Translations under genes and position numbers: made by a program
Notes under the pieces: generated by a model
The model's input: the letters and a program-made list of their open reading frames with translations, nothing else
The model's database searches: none
What the model was told of the DNA's origin: nothing
Part shown: positions 10,044 to 19,450 of the stretch, piece after piece
How the letters are laid out: each line of letters opens with the position of its first letter
Position numbering within the stretch: the stretch's first letter is position 1
Assembly (NCBI GenBank): GCA_963724645.1
Contig: CAVRVJ010000001.1
Span: forward strand, 1-64,000
Source of the DNA: CAVXSP01 sp963724645
GTDB taxonomy: Bacteria > Acidobacteriota > Vicinamibacteria > Vicinamibacterales > SCN-69-37
Reading direction: 5' to 3'
Length of the DNA stretch: 64,000 nt

Positions 10044-10761
10044 TCAGACTTCTACGGCGACGTGGCATACGCGGCCAACAATGTAATCCGCGAAACCCTT
10101 TGCCCATTGCGATTTCCGCCAGTTCGACAGGCCACTGTTCGTTGTGAGGCCTCAGAATGATGCGCCGCGGCGCAATAGCAACGTAGCGGATGACACACTG
10201 CGTCCCAAATCGCACGGCGTAGAGGTTCTGCATGCCGCGATGATAGGCGCCGAGCGAGTTGTAGTGCCGGTCGAGGAGCAAGACTGCGCCCGCGGCGAGA
10301 CGCGGCGCCATGGCGCGCGCACTGTCGGGGTCGCACTTTACCATGACAAAGCGCAGCCATTCACTACGGTCACCAATAACGTCGGGCTTCAGGCGACTCA
10401 GGAAGCGCTTGCGGAACTTGAATGAGTCGAGCACCTGCCGCGTTGGAATCCGAGGCGCGAAAGCGGCATCCTGCAACGTCACGAGGGGCACACTGTCGAA
10501 CGACGATGTGCGCTCGGGGCGCTGCAGGGCACGCATGCGCAGCTCCTCGGGATCGGCAAGGTCGAGCACGTCAACCTTTAGAACATCGAGGAGGCGGTCA
10601 ATGGCTTCGGGGCTAAGGCCGCGACGGGCGTTGAGGAAGTTCGACATGTGGGCCTGCTGAAAACCGGCGTCGCGAGAAAGTCCAGAACCGGTCAATTCTC
10701 CACGGTGGATGCGGGCCCAGATATGGGCGCGCAGGTTGGCTTCAAGGTCAGAGATTCGCAT
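10044..10761 (-). CDS. XRE-type repressor with S24-like C-terminal domain (one frameshift)
   Basis: The N-terminal 70 residues form a helix-turn-helix of the XRE class: ELTGSGLSRDAGFQQAHMSN then FLNARRGLSPEAIDRLLDVL. The C-terminal half resembles the LexA/S24 beta-fold of phage-type repressors, with a hydrophobic VKCDPDSARAMAPRLAAGAV segment and an LLLDRHYNS strand. I do not see a convincing Ser-Lys protease dyad, so it may be a non-cleaving repressor. A one-base insertion in a GGGTTT run near 10,100 shifts the end; the corrected C-terminus reads FADYIVGRVCHVAVEV and stops at 10,044, giving about 238 residues. It is divergent from the small gene at 10,884 across a symmetrical intergenic region, as expected for an autoregulator. 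Confidence 0.75.
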
Positions 10762-10763
10762 AG

Positions 10764-10811
10764 TATTGCTTAAAGCTATACAAGTACTTTCGTAATATGC
10801 CTATAGCAATA
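10764..10811. promoter_or_regulatory. Candidate operator between repressor and divergent small gene
   Basis: Two pairs of inverted arms occupy this divergent intergenic region: TATTGCT (10764-10770) with AGCAATA (10805-10811), and GCTATA (10775-10780) with TATAGC (10802-10807). The right side reads TATAGCAATA without a gap; the left side is the same sequence split by six bases. It directly abuts the repressor start codon. Binding by the XRE repressor is inference. Confidence 0.45.
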
Positions 10812-10883
10812 AAGTCATTGACCTGTGGTTACCGGAGTGCCATATTGAGACTGTTCCCAGGGTAGGAATCTGGCCGAGGGGAA

Positions 10884-11099
10884 ATGATGAATTACATGGA
10901 CAAAGAAGACCGGGCGTTTCAGGAACTTCGTCGCAAGATCAGAGAAGCCAAGGTGCTTTGCCCGACCGTAGAATCGCTGCTCGAAGGAGTGCGATTCACG
11001 GGGAGGCTGAGTGTCGTGGTGCAGAACGGGAGAATACTGAAGTCGGGCTACGAGGAAGGCTATTTTACCCGCAGGCAAGACGATCGCATGGTCGGCTGA
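10884..11099 (+). CDS. Small hypothetical protein divergent from the XRE repressor
   Basis: This 71-residue protein begins MMNYMDKEDRAFQELRRK, continues as an amphipathic helix (IREAKVLCPTVESLLEGV), then a short beta segment (FTGRLSVVVQNGRILKSGYEEG) and an Arg/Asp-rich end. GAGGGG lies a few bases before the ATG. No known domain was recognised. Its position opposite an XRE/S24-like gene, sharing a symmetrical promoter region, makes it a likely target of that repressor. The long hairpin at 11,166 ends the transcript. Confidence 0.55.
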   Translation: MMNYMDKEDRAFQELRRKIREAKVLCPTVESLLEGVRFTGRLSVVVQNGRILKSGYEEGYFTRRQDDRMVG

Positions 11100-11165
11100 T
11101 GCGGGATATGCAGCAATGACGCAATAGCAGAAGTAGATCGAAAAATCAGGTTATCGTAACAGAAA

Positions 11166-11227
11166 CGAGCCCTGTAGACGCTTCCCGGACAGTGAGGGGA
11201 GTGCGTCGCAGGGCTCGGGCTTTTTTT
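11166..11227 (+). terminator. Long Rho-independent terminator
   Basis: CGAGCCCTG (11166-11174) pairs perfectly with CAGGGCTCG (11209-11217). GACGC/GCGTC and a CTTCCC/GGGGAG segment extend the stem inside, and seven T residues follow at 11221. The total stem-loop is 52 bases, unusually long for a plain terminator. It may end the small gene upstream or act as an attenuator for the gene pair starting at 11,260. Confidence 0.75.
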
Positions 11228-11259
11228 GTGAGTCAAATTTAAAGCGCCGAGGACGTTAG

Positions 11260-11490
11260 ATGGAATGCATTCATTATGAACTGAAGTATTGCGAAGGATG
11301 TGGGACGCTGAAGTTGCGTCCGATCAAGTCTGCCATGGAACCCTGCTCGGTATGCGAACGCATGCTGGCGCGCTTCCGTTTTCCGCGCAAGGCATGGGCG
11401 CGGAAGTACGCTGGCTTCCCGGTCGCGGCGGTGCCGCGGCAAACAGCGCCTGCAGTGTGCGGCGCGATGCCGGGCGGGAGGACAGCATGA
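11260..11490 (+). CDS. Small two-CxxC (zinc-ribbon-like) protein
   Basis: This 76-residue protein has one zinc-ribbon-like pair of knuckles, CEGCGTLKLR (residues 12-21) and CSVCERM (about 29-35), each with the CxxC spacing that usually binds one zinc ion. The rest is basic. The stop codon overlaps the ATG of the next gene (ATGA), so the two are translationally coupled. A nucleic-acid or protein-contact role is likely for such small ribbons, but nothing in the sequence fixes it. It sits 33 bases after the long terminator hairpin. Confidence 0.6.
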   Translation: MECIHYELKYCEGCGTLKLRPIKSAMEPCSVCERMLARFRFPRKAWARKYAGFPVAAVPRQTAPAVCGAMPGGRTA

Positions 11491-12059
11491 GCGCCGCTCG
11501 GGTTGTCTCGCAGATGCCGCGGCCACTAGTGGGGTGTGGACGGAAGACGCGCTACGAGGAGGAATACGACGGCGCGCGTGCCGACGTTCTGTTCTATCGC
11601 TCGCAGGCTCTCGGAATCGTCCGTCACTTCTTTGAAATCGCCAGCCAGATCGGACGGCTGCCTTCGATCATGGGGCGTGAGTTCTTCCGGGCCAAGGTGT
11701 CGCACCATGCGATCCCCAGCTTCGAGGAGCAGGCGGTCTTCGTCCTCGACGTGGAGGCCGCGTTGGCGCGGTTGAACGAACGGGACGGGGAGTTGGTCGC
11801 GCTGGTGGGACTGTTCCATTATTCAATGGATGACGTGGCGGCGATGCTGGGGCGAAGCCGCAGCTACGTCGCGCAACATTTTGCGGACTCGGTGGATCAG
11901 TTGGCGACGATCTTCCTGGAGACAGGACTGCTAAAGGAAGACCGCCCCGATCGCCGGCTGCTTTACTTTAGTGGCCGGAAAGCGCGAGACAACGAAGCGG
12001 GTGGTTGCCGCCGAAGAAGCCACCGATTTCCGTTGCCGCGGAAGAGTATCGCGCGGTAG
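11487..12059 (+). CDS. Hypothetical protein with sigma-factor region-4-like helix-turn-helix
   Basis: The 190-residue product starts at the ATG that overlaps the preceding stop; the in-frame sequence upstream of it is only a shadow of the zinc-ribbon gene. The N-terminal half is helical (RADVLFYRSQALGIVRHFFE). The C-terminal half contains a region-4-like unit: EREG-type spacing in LVALVGLFHYSMDDVAAML followed by GRSRSYVAQHFADSVDQL, as in sigma-70-family proteins and related HTH regulators. There is no visible region 2. It could be a DNA-binding partner of the coupled zinc-ribbon protein. The Arg-rich last 25 residues look unlike protein and may reflect a frameshift near 11,975. Confidence 0.55.
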   Translation: MSAARVVSQMPRPLVGCGRKTRYEEEYDGARADVLFYRSQALGIVRHFFEIASQIGRLPSIMGREFFRAKVSHHAIPSFEEQAVFVLDVEAALARLNERDGELVALVGLFHYSMDDVAAMLGRSRSYVAQHFADSVDQLATIFLETGLLKEDRPDRRLLYFSGRKARDNEAGGCRRRSHRFPLPRKSIAR

Positions 12060-12144
12060 GAGCGGGAGCGGCGGGCTATTCGTTCGCCGCGAGTGCGTGC
12101 AAGGGATAGCGGAGCGTCGCAGTTGCGCGGCGGCTGGAGTTGTA

Positions 12145-12873
12145 TCAGTAGCCGGCGGGCGCCGAGGTTTGTACGGCGAGCGGAGGCAAGCCGAGGCGTT
12201 GGCGGCAGTCGTTGAGCATCTCGGCGGTGCGCGTGGCCCCGGCGCGAGTGACGCCGAGAGCGCGTACTTCGAGAAGCGCATCGAGGGTGCGGATTCCGCC
12301 CGCCGCTTTCACTTGTACCGAAGGTGGCGAGTGGCGGCGCATGAGTGCGAGGTCGGCGTGGGTTGCTCCACTGGAGGCGTAGCCGGTGGAGGTCTTGACC
12401 CAGTCCACGCCGATCTCGCCGCAGATTTCGCAGAGGCGAATTTTGGCAGCGTCATCGAGGTATGCGTTCTCAAAGATCACTTTGATCTTTGCGCCGCTAG
12501 CATGCGTGGTCTCGGTGAGCAGGCGAATCTCGCTGGCGACGTAATCCCAGTTGCCGCTGCGTGCCTGGCTGATGTTGATGACCATGTCGAGCTCGGTGGC
12601 GCCGTCTTTCAGGGCTTGCTTTACCTCGGCGAGTTTGACCGCGGTAGTGTGACCGCCATGGGGAAAGCCGATCGTGGTGCTGGGTTGCACGGTGCTTCCC
12701 TCGAGCATCTGCGCACAGCGTGCGGCGTAGTACGGCAGGATGCAGACGCTGGCAACGTCGTAGAGCAGAGCGAGCTGGCATCCGGCTTCGAGCTCGGGCA
12801 CGGTGAGCGACGGATTCAGCAGCGAGTGGTCGATCATCTTGGCGATCTCGGTAAAGGTGTAATCAGTATTCAT
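12145..12873 (-). CDS. deoC: Deoxyribose-phosphate aldolase
   Basis: DeoC cleaves 2-deoxyribose 5-phosphate to glyceraldehyde 3-phosphate and acetaldehyde in deoxynucleoside catabolism. The 242-residue TIM barrel is complete: IDHSLLNPSLT at the N-terminus, TTIGFPHGGH, the ELDMVINISQ strand, KVIFEN, the Schiff-base lysine in VDWVKTSTGYASSGAT, and KAAGGIRT that carries the second lysine. The length and all catalytic elements are normal. No other nucleoside catabolic gene is adjacent; the neighbour on the same strand is a LysM protein 60 bases upstream, separated by a strong palindrome. A second copy of the first twenty codons lies at 13,432-13,488. Confidence 0.95.
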   Translation of the reverse strand: MNTDYTFTEIAKMIDHSLLNPSLTVPELEAGCQLALLYDVASVCILPYYAARCAQMLEGSTVQPSTTIGFPHGGHTTAVKLAEVKQALKDGATELDMVINISQARSGNWDYVASEIRLLTETTHASGAKIKVIFENAYLDDAAKIRLCEICGEIGVDWVKTSTGYASSGATHADLALMRRHSPPSVQVKAAGGIRTLDALLEVRALGVTRAGATRTAEMLNDCRQRLGLPPLAVQTSAPAGY

Positions 12874-12895
12874 GGTGAAGCGCCATGGGAGAAAT

Positions 12896-12922
12896 TCGCC
12901 CGCAGGGTGACCCTGCGGGCGA
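12896..12922. terminator. GC-rich perfect palindrome between LysM gene and deoC
   Basis: TCGCCCGCAGGGT is followed after one base by its exact complement, giving an 11- to 13-bp stem with a minimal loop. It begins 12 bases after the LysM stop codon. On the minus strand it is followed by GAATTT, a poor T-run, so it is a terminator-like or mRNA-stabilising hairpin rather than a canonical terminator. Confidence 0.5.
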
Positions 12923-12933
12923 CCAACACCAGA

Positions 12934-13308
12934 TTACGCTGGAATCTTGAGTTGCTGTCCAGCTTTGATTTTGTCGGGATTGTCGAGGCCGTTTGCCTTG
13001 GCAATGTCCATGTACTTATTGGCATTGCCGTAAAAGTACTTGCTGATTTTCGAGAGATTGTCACCCGACTGAACGGTATACACCTGCTCACCGGCAACTA
13101 CCTGAATATCGTGCTTGAGATCTGCGAATGTAGGATCAACGGACTTGATGCTATCCCAGACACGGTTCTTGCTGGCTTCTGAAACCACGGTAGCACTGAG
13201 CGCAAGTTGTTCTCCCGAGAGGCTGAGGTCCGTTACGTGGGCCCCCTCAATTTCAAGGGTGTGCAATACCGGTGCATATTTTTGTTTGAGTTGGCCAAGG
13301 TCTGCCAT
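12934..13308 (-). CDS. LysM domain protein (BON-LysM, Kbp/YgaU-like)
   Basis: The 124-residue protein combines an N-terminal BON-like half (YAPVLHTLEIEGAHVTDLSL with a hydrophobic strand pattern) with a C-terminal LysM unit (EQVYTVQSGDNLSKISKYFYG to IKAGQQLKIPA, residues 77-123). The order is that of E. coli Kbp (YgaU), a potassium-binding cytoplasmic protein. No signal peptide is present, which supports a cytoplasmic Kbp-like role over peptidoglycan binding. The conserved NPDKIKAGQ segment of LysM is intact. Its own promoter is likely in the gap behind 13,308. Confidence 0.85.
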   Translation of the reverse strand: MADLGQLKQKYAPVLHTLEIEGAHVTDLSLSGEQLALSATVVSEASKNRVWDSIKSVDPTFADLKHDIQVVAGEQVYTVQSGDNLSKISKYFYGNANKYMDIAKANGLDNPDKIKAGQQLKIPA

Positions 13309-13431
13309 CGGTTCTCCTTTTGTGGTGGGTGGATTGTGTTTCGGAGGGGCGCACGCTCAATTGTATTTCCATGGCGAGAGAGCTGCCGTGCAAAGTCGGT
13401 TAAATTCGAAAGAATTTGCGTCCGTCCTCGC

Positions 13432-13488
13432 CGGATTGAGCAGCGAGTGATCGATCATCTTGGCGATGCCTGAGTAGGCGTAGGACAT
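13432..13488 (-). pseudogene. Duplicated 5' fragment of deoC
   Basis: The minus strand encodes MSYAYSGIAKMIDHSLLNPA, nearly identical to the DeoC N-terminus (FTEIAKMIDHSLLNPS), and the DNA agrees closely with deoC codons 7-22. The similarity stops abruptly after the Pro codon. This is a truncated copy separated from the complete gene by the LysM gene, best explained by a partial tandem duplication. Confidence 0.6.
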
Positions 13489-13516
13489 GGCAGCTAATCC
13501 CAAAGGCGGTGTAACG

Positions 13517-13546
13517 AAAAATGCCGGAGCCTCGCGGCTCCGGCAT
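13517..13546 (-). terminator. Hairpin with T-run on the minus strand
   Basis: ATGCCGGAGC and GCTCCGGCAT form a perfect 10-bp stem with a 6-nt loop; on the minus strand TTTTT follows. It lies upstream of the deoC fragment and downstream of the subtilase gene and its own terminator, so it is a second, back-up stop. Confidence 0.6.
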
Positions 13547-13585
13547 GGAATAGGGAAGATTAGGCGGACCCGGCGGGAGACGAAC

Positions 13586-13633
13586 AAAAAACTCCGGAGT
13601 TCCGAAGCCCATATTCGGGCGACGGAACTCCGG
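13586..13633 (-). terminator. Terminator of the subtilase gene
   Basis: CCGGAGTTCCG pairs perfectly with CGGAACTCCGG around a GCCC/GGGC inner stem. On the minus strand six T residues follow almost directly. The hairpin begins 27 bases after the stop codon of the peptidase gene. Confidence 0.75.
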
Positions 13634-13660
13634 AAAGTAGAGGGTTTAGTGGGACTGGGC

Positions 13661-15444
13661 CTAGGCTACGGCGCCGCTCGCCATGGCAACACCGTATCCG
13701 CCATTGGCATCAGGGCCGACGGCCATGTTGTCCAATGCGGACTTGATCATCGCAGTCTTGACCTGCGCAGGCGTGTAGCTCGGGCGTGCCTGAACGACAA
13801 GGGCCGCGATGCCAGCCGCGTGCGGCGACGACGCCGAGGTTCCGAAGAACGGCAGGAAGCCCGGCGTCTTGGTGAAGACACCATCGGCCGCCGTAATGTC
13901 AGGCTTCAGCAGTGTAGTGCCGCCATTGGTAGCGAACAGGTAGTTGCCGGGAGTGATGGCGCTGCCGTCCGGGTTGAAGAAGATCTTGCGAGGACCGTCG
14001 GAGCTGAAGGGCTCCACAGGATTGGCCATGCCGGTGAACGGAACCACGCCCAGGTGAGCGCTGCCATAATACGTCGCCGCCATGGAGATGGTGTTCTTTC
14101 CAGCGTTGTGGCCGTAGGTGTTGCCGCTGGTGCGGATTTGCAGGACCGAGCCCCATCCGTTGACGTGCAGGGCGCGTGGCTGGCCGTTGAAGAGCACGGC
14201 GTAAATCCGGTCGTTGGTTGCGGGGTTGTTGTAAACGGCTTCCTCGTCGGGAGTCTGACCGATGGAACAATCCTGGACGCTGGCCGAAACGGCCTTAAGG
14301 ACGGTACCAGCCGAGTTGGTGACATACAGATCGTAGTCGTCGCAGGGGAAGTTCCAAGGATCGGACCACTGGAGAAGGACGACGCCCGAAGGACTGGCGG
14401 CCACGCGGTCGAAGTTCTGGCCGCCAAAGTTGTGAACGTTGCCGGCGCCAGCCAGAATTCCGGTGGCAGGACCGCCGTCGACGAAGTCGCCTTCCCAGGC
14501 TTCTGAGTTATCGTTCAGTGCGCTGCCGCTGTTGCCTGCCGAGGAGAAGTAGGTCGTACCGCCGGCAACAACCGTATTTACAGCGTCCGCAATGATGGTG
14601 TCCTGGAAGACGCCTTCATCGGAGTAGGTGACGTCGTCAGCAATGACTTTGCAGCCAGCGGCTGCGAGGTCAATGATGTTGTCGAGCAAAGCTGGCCGGG
14701 CTGGTGAACGCCGTGGCGAAGATCGGGGTCGATCCGGGAGCCATGTCGTAGACGATTTCCATCATGGCCGTGCCTTCATCCGACGCCGCTGGACCATCCT
14801 GCCCGGGCAGCACATAAGACGACGACGGGCAGGTCGCCCGAAGCCTTCAGAGCGGCAATGCGGGCAGCCGAAGCGCTGTCCGAAAGGACACCGACGTTGA
14901 CGCCGGCGCCGGTGATTCCGCCGGTGACAACCTGCTTCGCGCGATGGGCGACATAACCCTGGCTGGTGGTGGCGCCGACACTGGTGCGTGCCAACGCTGC
15001 CCTAGCAACGCGGGTTACATCCGAGCGCGCGGCGATGGATTCGACACTTGCCAGCGGCAACGCCGCACGAATCGCATTGAAGCGGGTGGACTGGTAAATG
15101 ACGTCGCCGCCGGCAGCTTTGATCGCCTGCGCCAATGCGGGTGAAGCCTGTCCTGTAATGTCTACAAGGACCTTACCAGCGGGGCCAGCCAGCTGAGGCA
15201 TGACAGACGAGAAGGAACTTACAGCGGCGGGGTTCTTCTGGCCAACGGCCGCGAAAGCCAGGGCGGAATCCATCTTCTTCTGGGCAGGAGTCAGGTTCTG
15301 TTTGACTTGCTGGATGGCAGCAATCTGTGCGCTGACCACCTTGCTGGGGCCGGACTGTGCAACCGCCGACAGGGACAGCGACAAGATCACCGCGATTGCG
15401 GCCAGTACGGGCAAACGCATCGTACGAATACGGTTCGATGTCAT
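13661..15444 (-). CDS. Secreted S8-family (subtilisin-like) serine peptidase (frameshifted)
   Basis: About 594 residues after joining frames. A signal peptide (MTSNRIRTM then a hydrophobic core ending AVAQ) leads into a propeptide-like region of about 150 residues. The catalytic fold follows: VNVGVLSDS with the putative catalytic Asp, an acidic TAMMEIVYDMAPG segment where classical subtilases have the His region, and GTSASSPHAAGIAALV with the catalytic Ser. The oxyanion-hole segment is in SSAGNSGSA. The His motif HGT is not visible, so this is either a divergent subtilase subfamily or affected by the breaks between 14,690 and 14,820. It is exported and would degrade external protein. GAGGAG lies nine bases before the ATG. 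Confidence 0.8.
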
Positions 15445-15570
15445 TTCTTGGATCTCCTCAAGTGTATTGCGTGACCGGTAAGCGAAAGTGGCAGTCCGAT
15501 CTCCGCAGGAAACGATCTTCAGCGCGGACCTATAAGGGCCGGGCCATGAACGGTCTTGTGTCGAAGCGGA

Positions 15571-16174
15571 CTAGCCGAGGTTCATCTTGCGGCGAATCAC
15601 ACCAGCGATTCCGAGAACTCCAGAGCCAAGCAGCAACATGCTCGAGGGCTCGGGCGTCGGAGTGAACTGATCGTCAATGAAACCCTGCACAGTAATCGTG
15701 AATGGCTGACCGATTCCCGCGTTGGAAGAGGTGTTGACCACGATCAAGAAGTTCGTATGGATCGGAACATAGACCTCAAAGCTGACGGGGTCGATGCCAA
15801 AATAGTTGCCTGAGCTGCCCGCATCACCGATGTAGTTAAGGGCCAGGTTGGTGGGGTCGTAGCTGGGCAGGTACGCGGAGGCAAAGGTGTTCGCCGGTAC
15901 GGAATCCATTGTGATGAAGATGTACGGCGTGACGCCCGAGTTAATCGTGTAGGTGTGGTAGTTATAGGTCGTCGTCGGGTTAATTACCCCGGGAAACGCC
16001 TTCACGGCTGGACCAGTCACTCGGAATGCCATTGCGGCTAATTCGGCCGAGTTGCGTCGGGTCATTCGCCGCGATTGAGGTTGTGAATGTTGTGAGCAAA
16101 TCTGCCTGTGCGACGGAAGCCAGCAGCAGAGTACCCAGAAGAACAATTGAAATCTTTGACAGCTTCTTCATCAT
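15571..16174 (-). CDS. PEP-CTERM sorting domain-containing protein (one frameshift)
   Basis: About 200 residues. The signal peptide is MMKKLSKISIVLLGTLLLAS with a VAQA cleavage region; a one-base change near 16,040 separates it from the body. The body is beta-rich with many Tyr, Thr and Asn residues (TTTYNYHTYTINSGVTPYIF) and ends with a complete PEP-CTERM signal: TPEPSSMLLLGSGVLGIAGV then RRKM. The protein is therefore likely exported and processed by an exosortase encoded elsewhere. AGGTG precedes the start by five bases. No enzymatic motif was found. Confidence 0.8.
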
Positions 16175-16508
16175 TAATCACCTGTGGAATTGTTTTGTAG
16201 GGTTGAACGACTGGGCGCCACTCGAGCAGCCAGCCGTGGTTACTGAACCACACAGAATCCGGGCAGACGTACTGCCCCGTTTGCGTGAACAGGTAATGTA
16301 AACGCCCTCAGCGTGCGGGCGTCAGACTTGCCGTTTTACACGCAGCGAAAATCGCAGAAGAAACGAAATGGGGATCTGCCAGCTGCCGTGCCAGCATAGG
16401 TGCCCAAAATCTACGGTGCAAATAGTACGTACTGGTAGTTACTGAATCTTCCTGGGGATGTGAAGCTTGCATGGGTATTCGGCGGGTTGGGCTATAATTC
16501 GCCAACGA
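16175..16508. other. Divergent intergenic region
   Basis: These 334 bases separate the PEP-CTERM gene (minus) from the Ser/Thr kinase gene (plus) and must hold both promoters. A small hairpin, ACGCCC with GGGCGT, lies at 16,302-16,322. I see no gene or longer repeat. Confidence 0.4.
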
Positions 16509-19185
16509 ATGGCACTATCCCCAGGTACAAAATTAGGTCCTTACGAAATCCTTTCTCCGCTGGGCGCCGGTGGCATGGGAGAGGTGTACCGCGCGCGCGA
16601 TACCCGCCTTGAGCGGGAAGTCGCGCGTCAAGATCCTTCCTGAACATCTTGGCCAAGACCCGGAGGCCAGGCAGCGCTTCGACCGCGAGGCGCGCACCAT
16701 CTCGTCGGTAAACTGTCCCAACATTTGCACGCTCTACGACGTGGGGCAGCAAGACGGCACCCACTACCTGGTGATGGAACTGCTGCAAGGTGAGACGCTG
16801 GCAGACCGACTGCGCAAAGGGCCGCTTCCGGTTGAGCAGGTCCTGAAATATGGAATCGACATTTGCGATGGCCTGGAGAAGGCGCATCGCTGCGGCGTGG
16901 TGCATCGCGACCTGAAGCCCGGCAACATCATGCTGACCAAGTCAGGCGCCAAGCTGATGGACTTTGGTCTGGCCAAGGAATCGGCGGTGGTGGCGAACCC
17001 GGCGTCGGGGCTTTCAGTGACGCTGACGACTCCGGCAAACAGCCATCCCTTGACGGCGCAGGGATCCGTGGTGGGAACGTTTCAGTACATGTCTCCCGAG
17101 CAGGTACAGGGGATCGAGGCCGACGCGCGTTCCGACATTTTTGCGTTCGGGGCGGTGCTATACGAGATGGTCACCGGCAAGCGGGCCTTCGAAGGCAAGA
17201 CGGCAGCCAGCGCAATGGCCGCGGTGCTCGAACGCGAGCCTGTTTCAATCTGTTCGTTGCAACCGCTGACGCCTCCTGCGCTGGAGCGGCTGGTGAAGAC
17301 TTGCCTGGCCAAAGACCCTGACGACCGCTGGCAGACGGCGCACGACGTAAAGCTGCAGTTGAAGCAAATTGCGGAGGGTGGATCGCAAGCCAGCGCGCAG
17401 GCAATAGCGCTGCCACCTCATCGCAAGCGCGGAAACTGGTTCGCGTGGGGCGTGGCAGCGATCCTCGGCTTGATTGCCGTGGGGGCGTTGGCGTGGGCTT
17501 ACCTGTCGAACCAAAAGGACGAACAGATCGTTCGGATGGAGATCAACCCGCCGGAGAAATTGCAGTTCAACCTGTCGGGCGACAACAGTGGCCCTGCGAT
17601 GCTCTCGCCGGACGGCCGCTACCTGGTGTTCTCAGCCAACGGTGAAGAAGGAACCAAGCTTTATCTGCGCCCGATGGATACGCTTACCTCGCGTCCGCTG
17701 CAGGGAACGGAAAACGGTAGGTTTCCATTCTGGTCGCCAGACAGCCGTTCAATCGGGTTCTTCACTGAAGACAAGTTGAAGCGCGTCGAGATTAGCGGTG
17801 GAGAGCCGGTCATGATCTGCGCCTCGACGCTCGGTCGCGGTGCGAGCTGGAATCAGAATGGCGAGATCGTTGTTGCGACGGCGTACAACAGCGGCATCTC
17901 TCGGGTGTCGGCGAGCGGTGGAACGCCTACGGCGATCACTGAGGCGAACAACACGACGTACTCGTCGCATCGCTGGCCGTCATTTCTGCCGGATGGCAAA
18001 CACTTCCTGTATGTTGCCGTGAACCACAACTCTCCCAACAGCCCAGACACGGGGGTGTTTTTCGCTTCGCTCGACGGCAAGGAGAACCGGCTGCTCTTTC
18101 ACGGTTTCTCCAATGCCATCTACGTTTCCGGGCACTTACTGTATCAGCACGACAATTCGCTGGTGGCTCAGGCGTTCGATCCGGCGGCTGGCAAATTTAT
18201 CGGCGAACCGCAAACGCTGGCAGAGAACGTGCAGTACGACGTCGGCATGTGGCGAATGAACCTAAGCGCGTCGAATACCGGGATGATGGTGTACGCATCC
18301 GGACCGGCGTCTGGGACGGAGATCCTGGCGTGGCTCGATCGCAGTGGAAAGCGGCTGGGTACGGTGGGTGAGCAGGGCGCGTTTTTTGACTTGGACTTGT
18401 CTCCCGACGAAAAGAAGGTCGCCGTTACGGAATTGAACACAGCGGTAGCCTCCACCTGGATTTACGACGTGGAAAACAAAGTGAAGTCGCGGCTGAGCTT
18501 CACCGGCGGCGCGCACATGACTCCCACGTTCTCGCCTGACGGAAAAGAAGTCGCATTTACCGCTAATCAGCAGGCGGCGATATCGGTAAAGGCGTTGGGC
18601 AGCAGCACTCCTGATCGGGAGTTGCTGACCGATCCGAAGCCCGTATTCCAGGCTGTAACGGACTGGTCGCGCGATGGCCGCTACCTGATGTACTCGAGGG
18701 GCCTCGACCTTAACCTGCAGCTTTGGATCCTGCCGCTGTTCGGCGACCGCAAGCCATTCACCTACACGCAATCGACAACTACGGTGCAGGAGCGTGGCGG
18801 AGTATTCTCGCCCGATGGAAAGTGGGTCGCCTACATGTCGGACGAGGGTGGCCGGCCCGAGTTGTTCGTCGCTCCGTTCCCGTGGACAGGTGCGAAGTGG
18901 CAAGTCTCGAATGGTGGCGGCGTCGATCCCCATTGGCGTCAGGACGGGAAGGAACTTTACTACTTCAACTTCACCGGGATTGCCGCCGCGGCAGTGGATG
19001 GTTCCGGTCCGGCATTCCAAGTCGGCGCCAGTAAGCTGTTGTTTCGCGTTCCGGTGCGCGGCATCGGCAGGGAATTCGTGCCCAGCCACGATGGCCAGAA
19101 GTTCCTGGCTATCGTACCCAACAGCGGAACCTCGCAGTTGCTGACGCTGGTGCAGAACTGGCCGGCAGAGCTCAAGAAGAAATAG
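16509..19185 (+). CDS. Ser/Thr protein kinase with transmembrane helix and TolB-like propeller (one frameshift)
   Basis: About 891 residues. The true N-terminus is MALSPGTKLGPYEILSPLGA, starting at 16,509; a one-base insertion near 16,625, between the glycine loop (GAGGMGEVYRARD) and the VKIL lysine, breaks the frame. The kinase domain is complete after correction: HRDLKPGN catalytic loop, DFGLAKES, SPEQVQG and the DIFAFGAVLYEM helix. A single membrane helix (WFAWGVAAILGLIAVGALAW, about residue 300) is followed by an extracytoplasmic six- to seven-bladed WD40/TolB-type propeller with repeated SPDGRYLVFS and SPDGKWVAYMS blades. Such receptor kinases are abundant in Acidobacteria; the propeller probably senses a ligand or partner. 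It is monocistronic. Confidence 0.9.
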
Positions 19186-19450
19186 CGCACCCCGCGTCCC
19201 TTATTACTCGCTCGCAGTCGCGACGGATTTGGCTACTCAATCCCTTCCGTGCCAGATAACAGGAACGCGTGACATTGCCGCCAGCTTTCGATAACGTTAG
19301 TTTCTTGCCGGAAGGGTTGCTCCGGCATCCGATTCCGTAATCAGGTTGACGGACGCGAGGTGCCTGCAAAGGTGGCCTCCGCGTTCGCCGACATGCGCCA
19401 GCATAGCGAACTTACATCCAGCCCGATTGCGATCAGGCTGCGGAGGCTTC

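Noticed and set aside
11971..13182. A 403-residue plus-strand open frame over deoC and the LysM gene
   Set aside because: DeoC and LysM on the other strand are complete with catalytic or domain signatures; the plus frame has no protein-like features.
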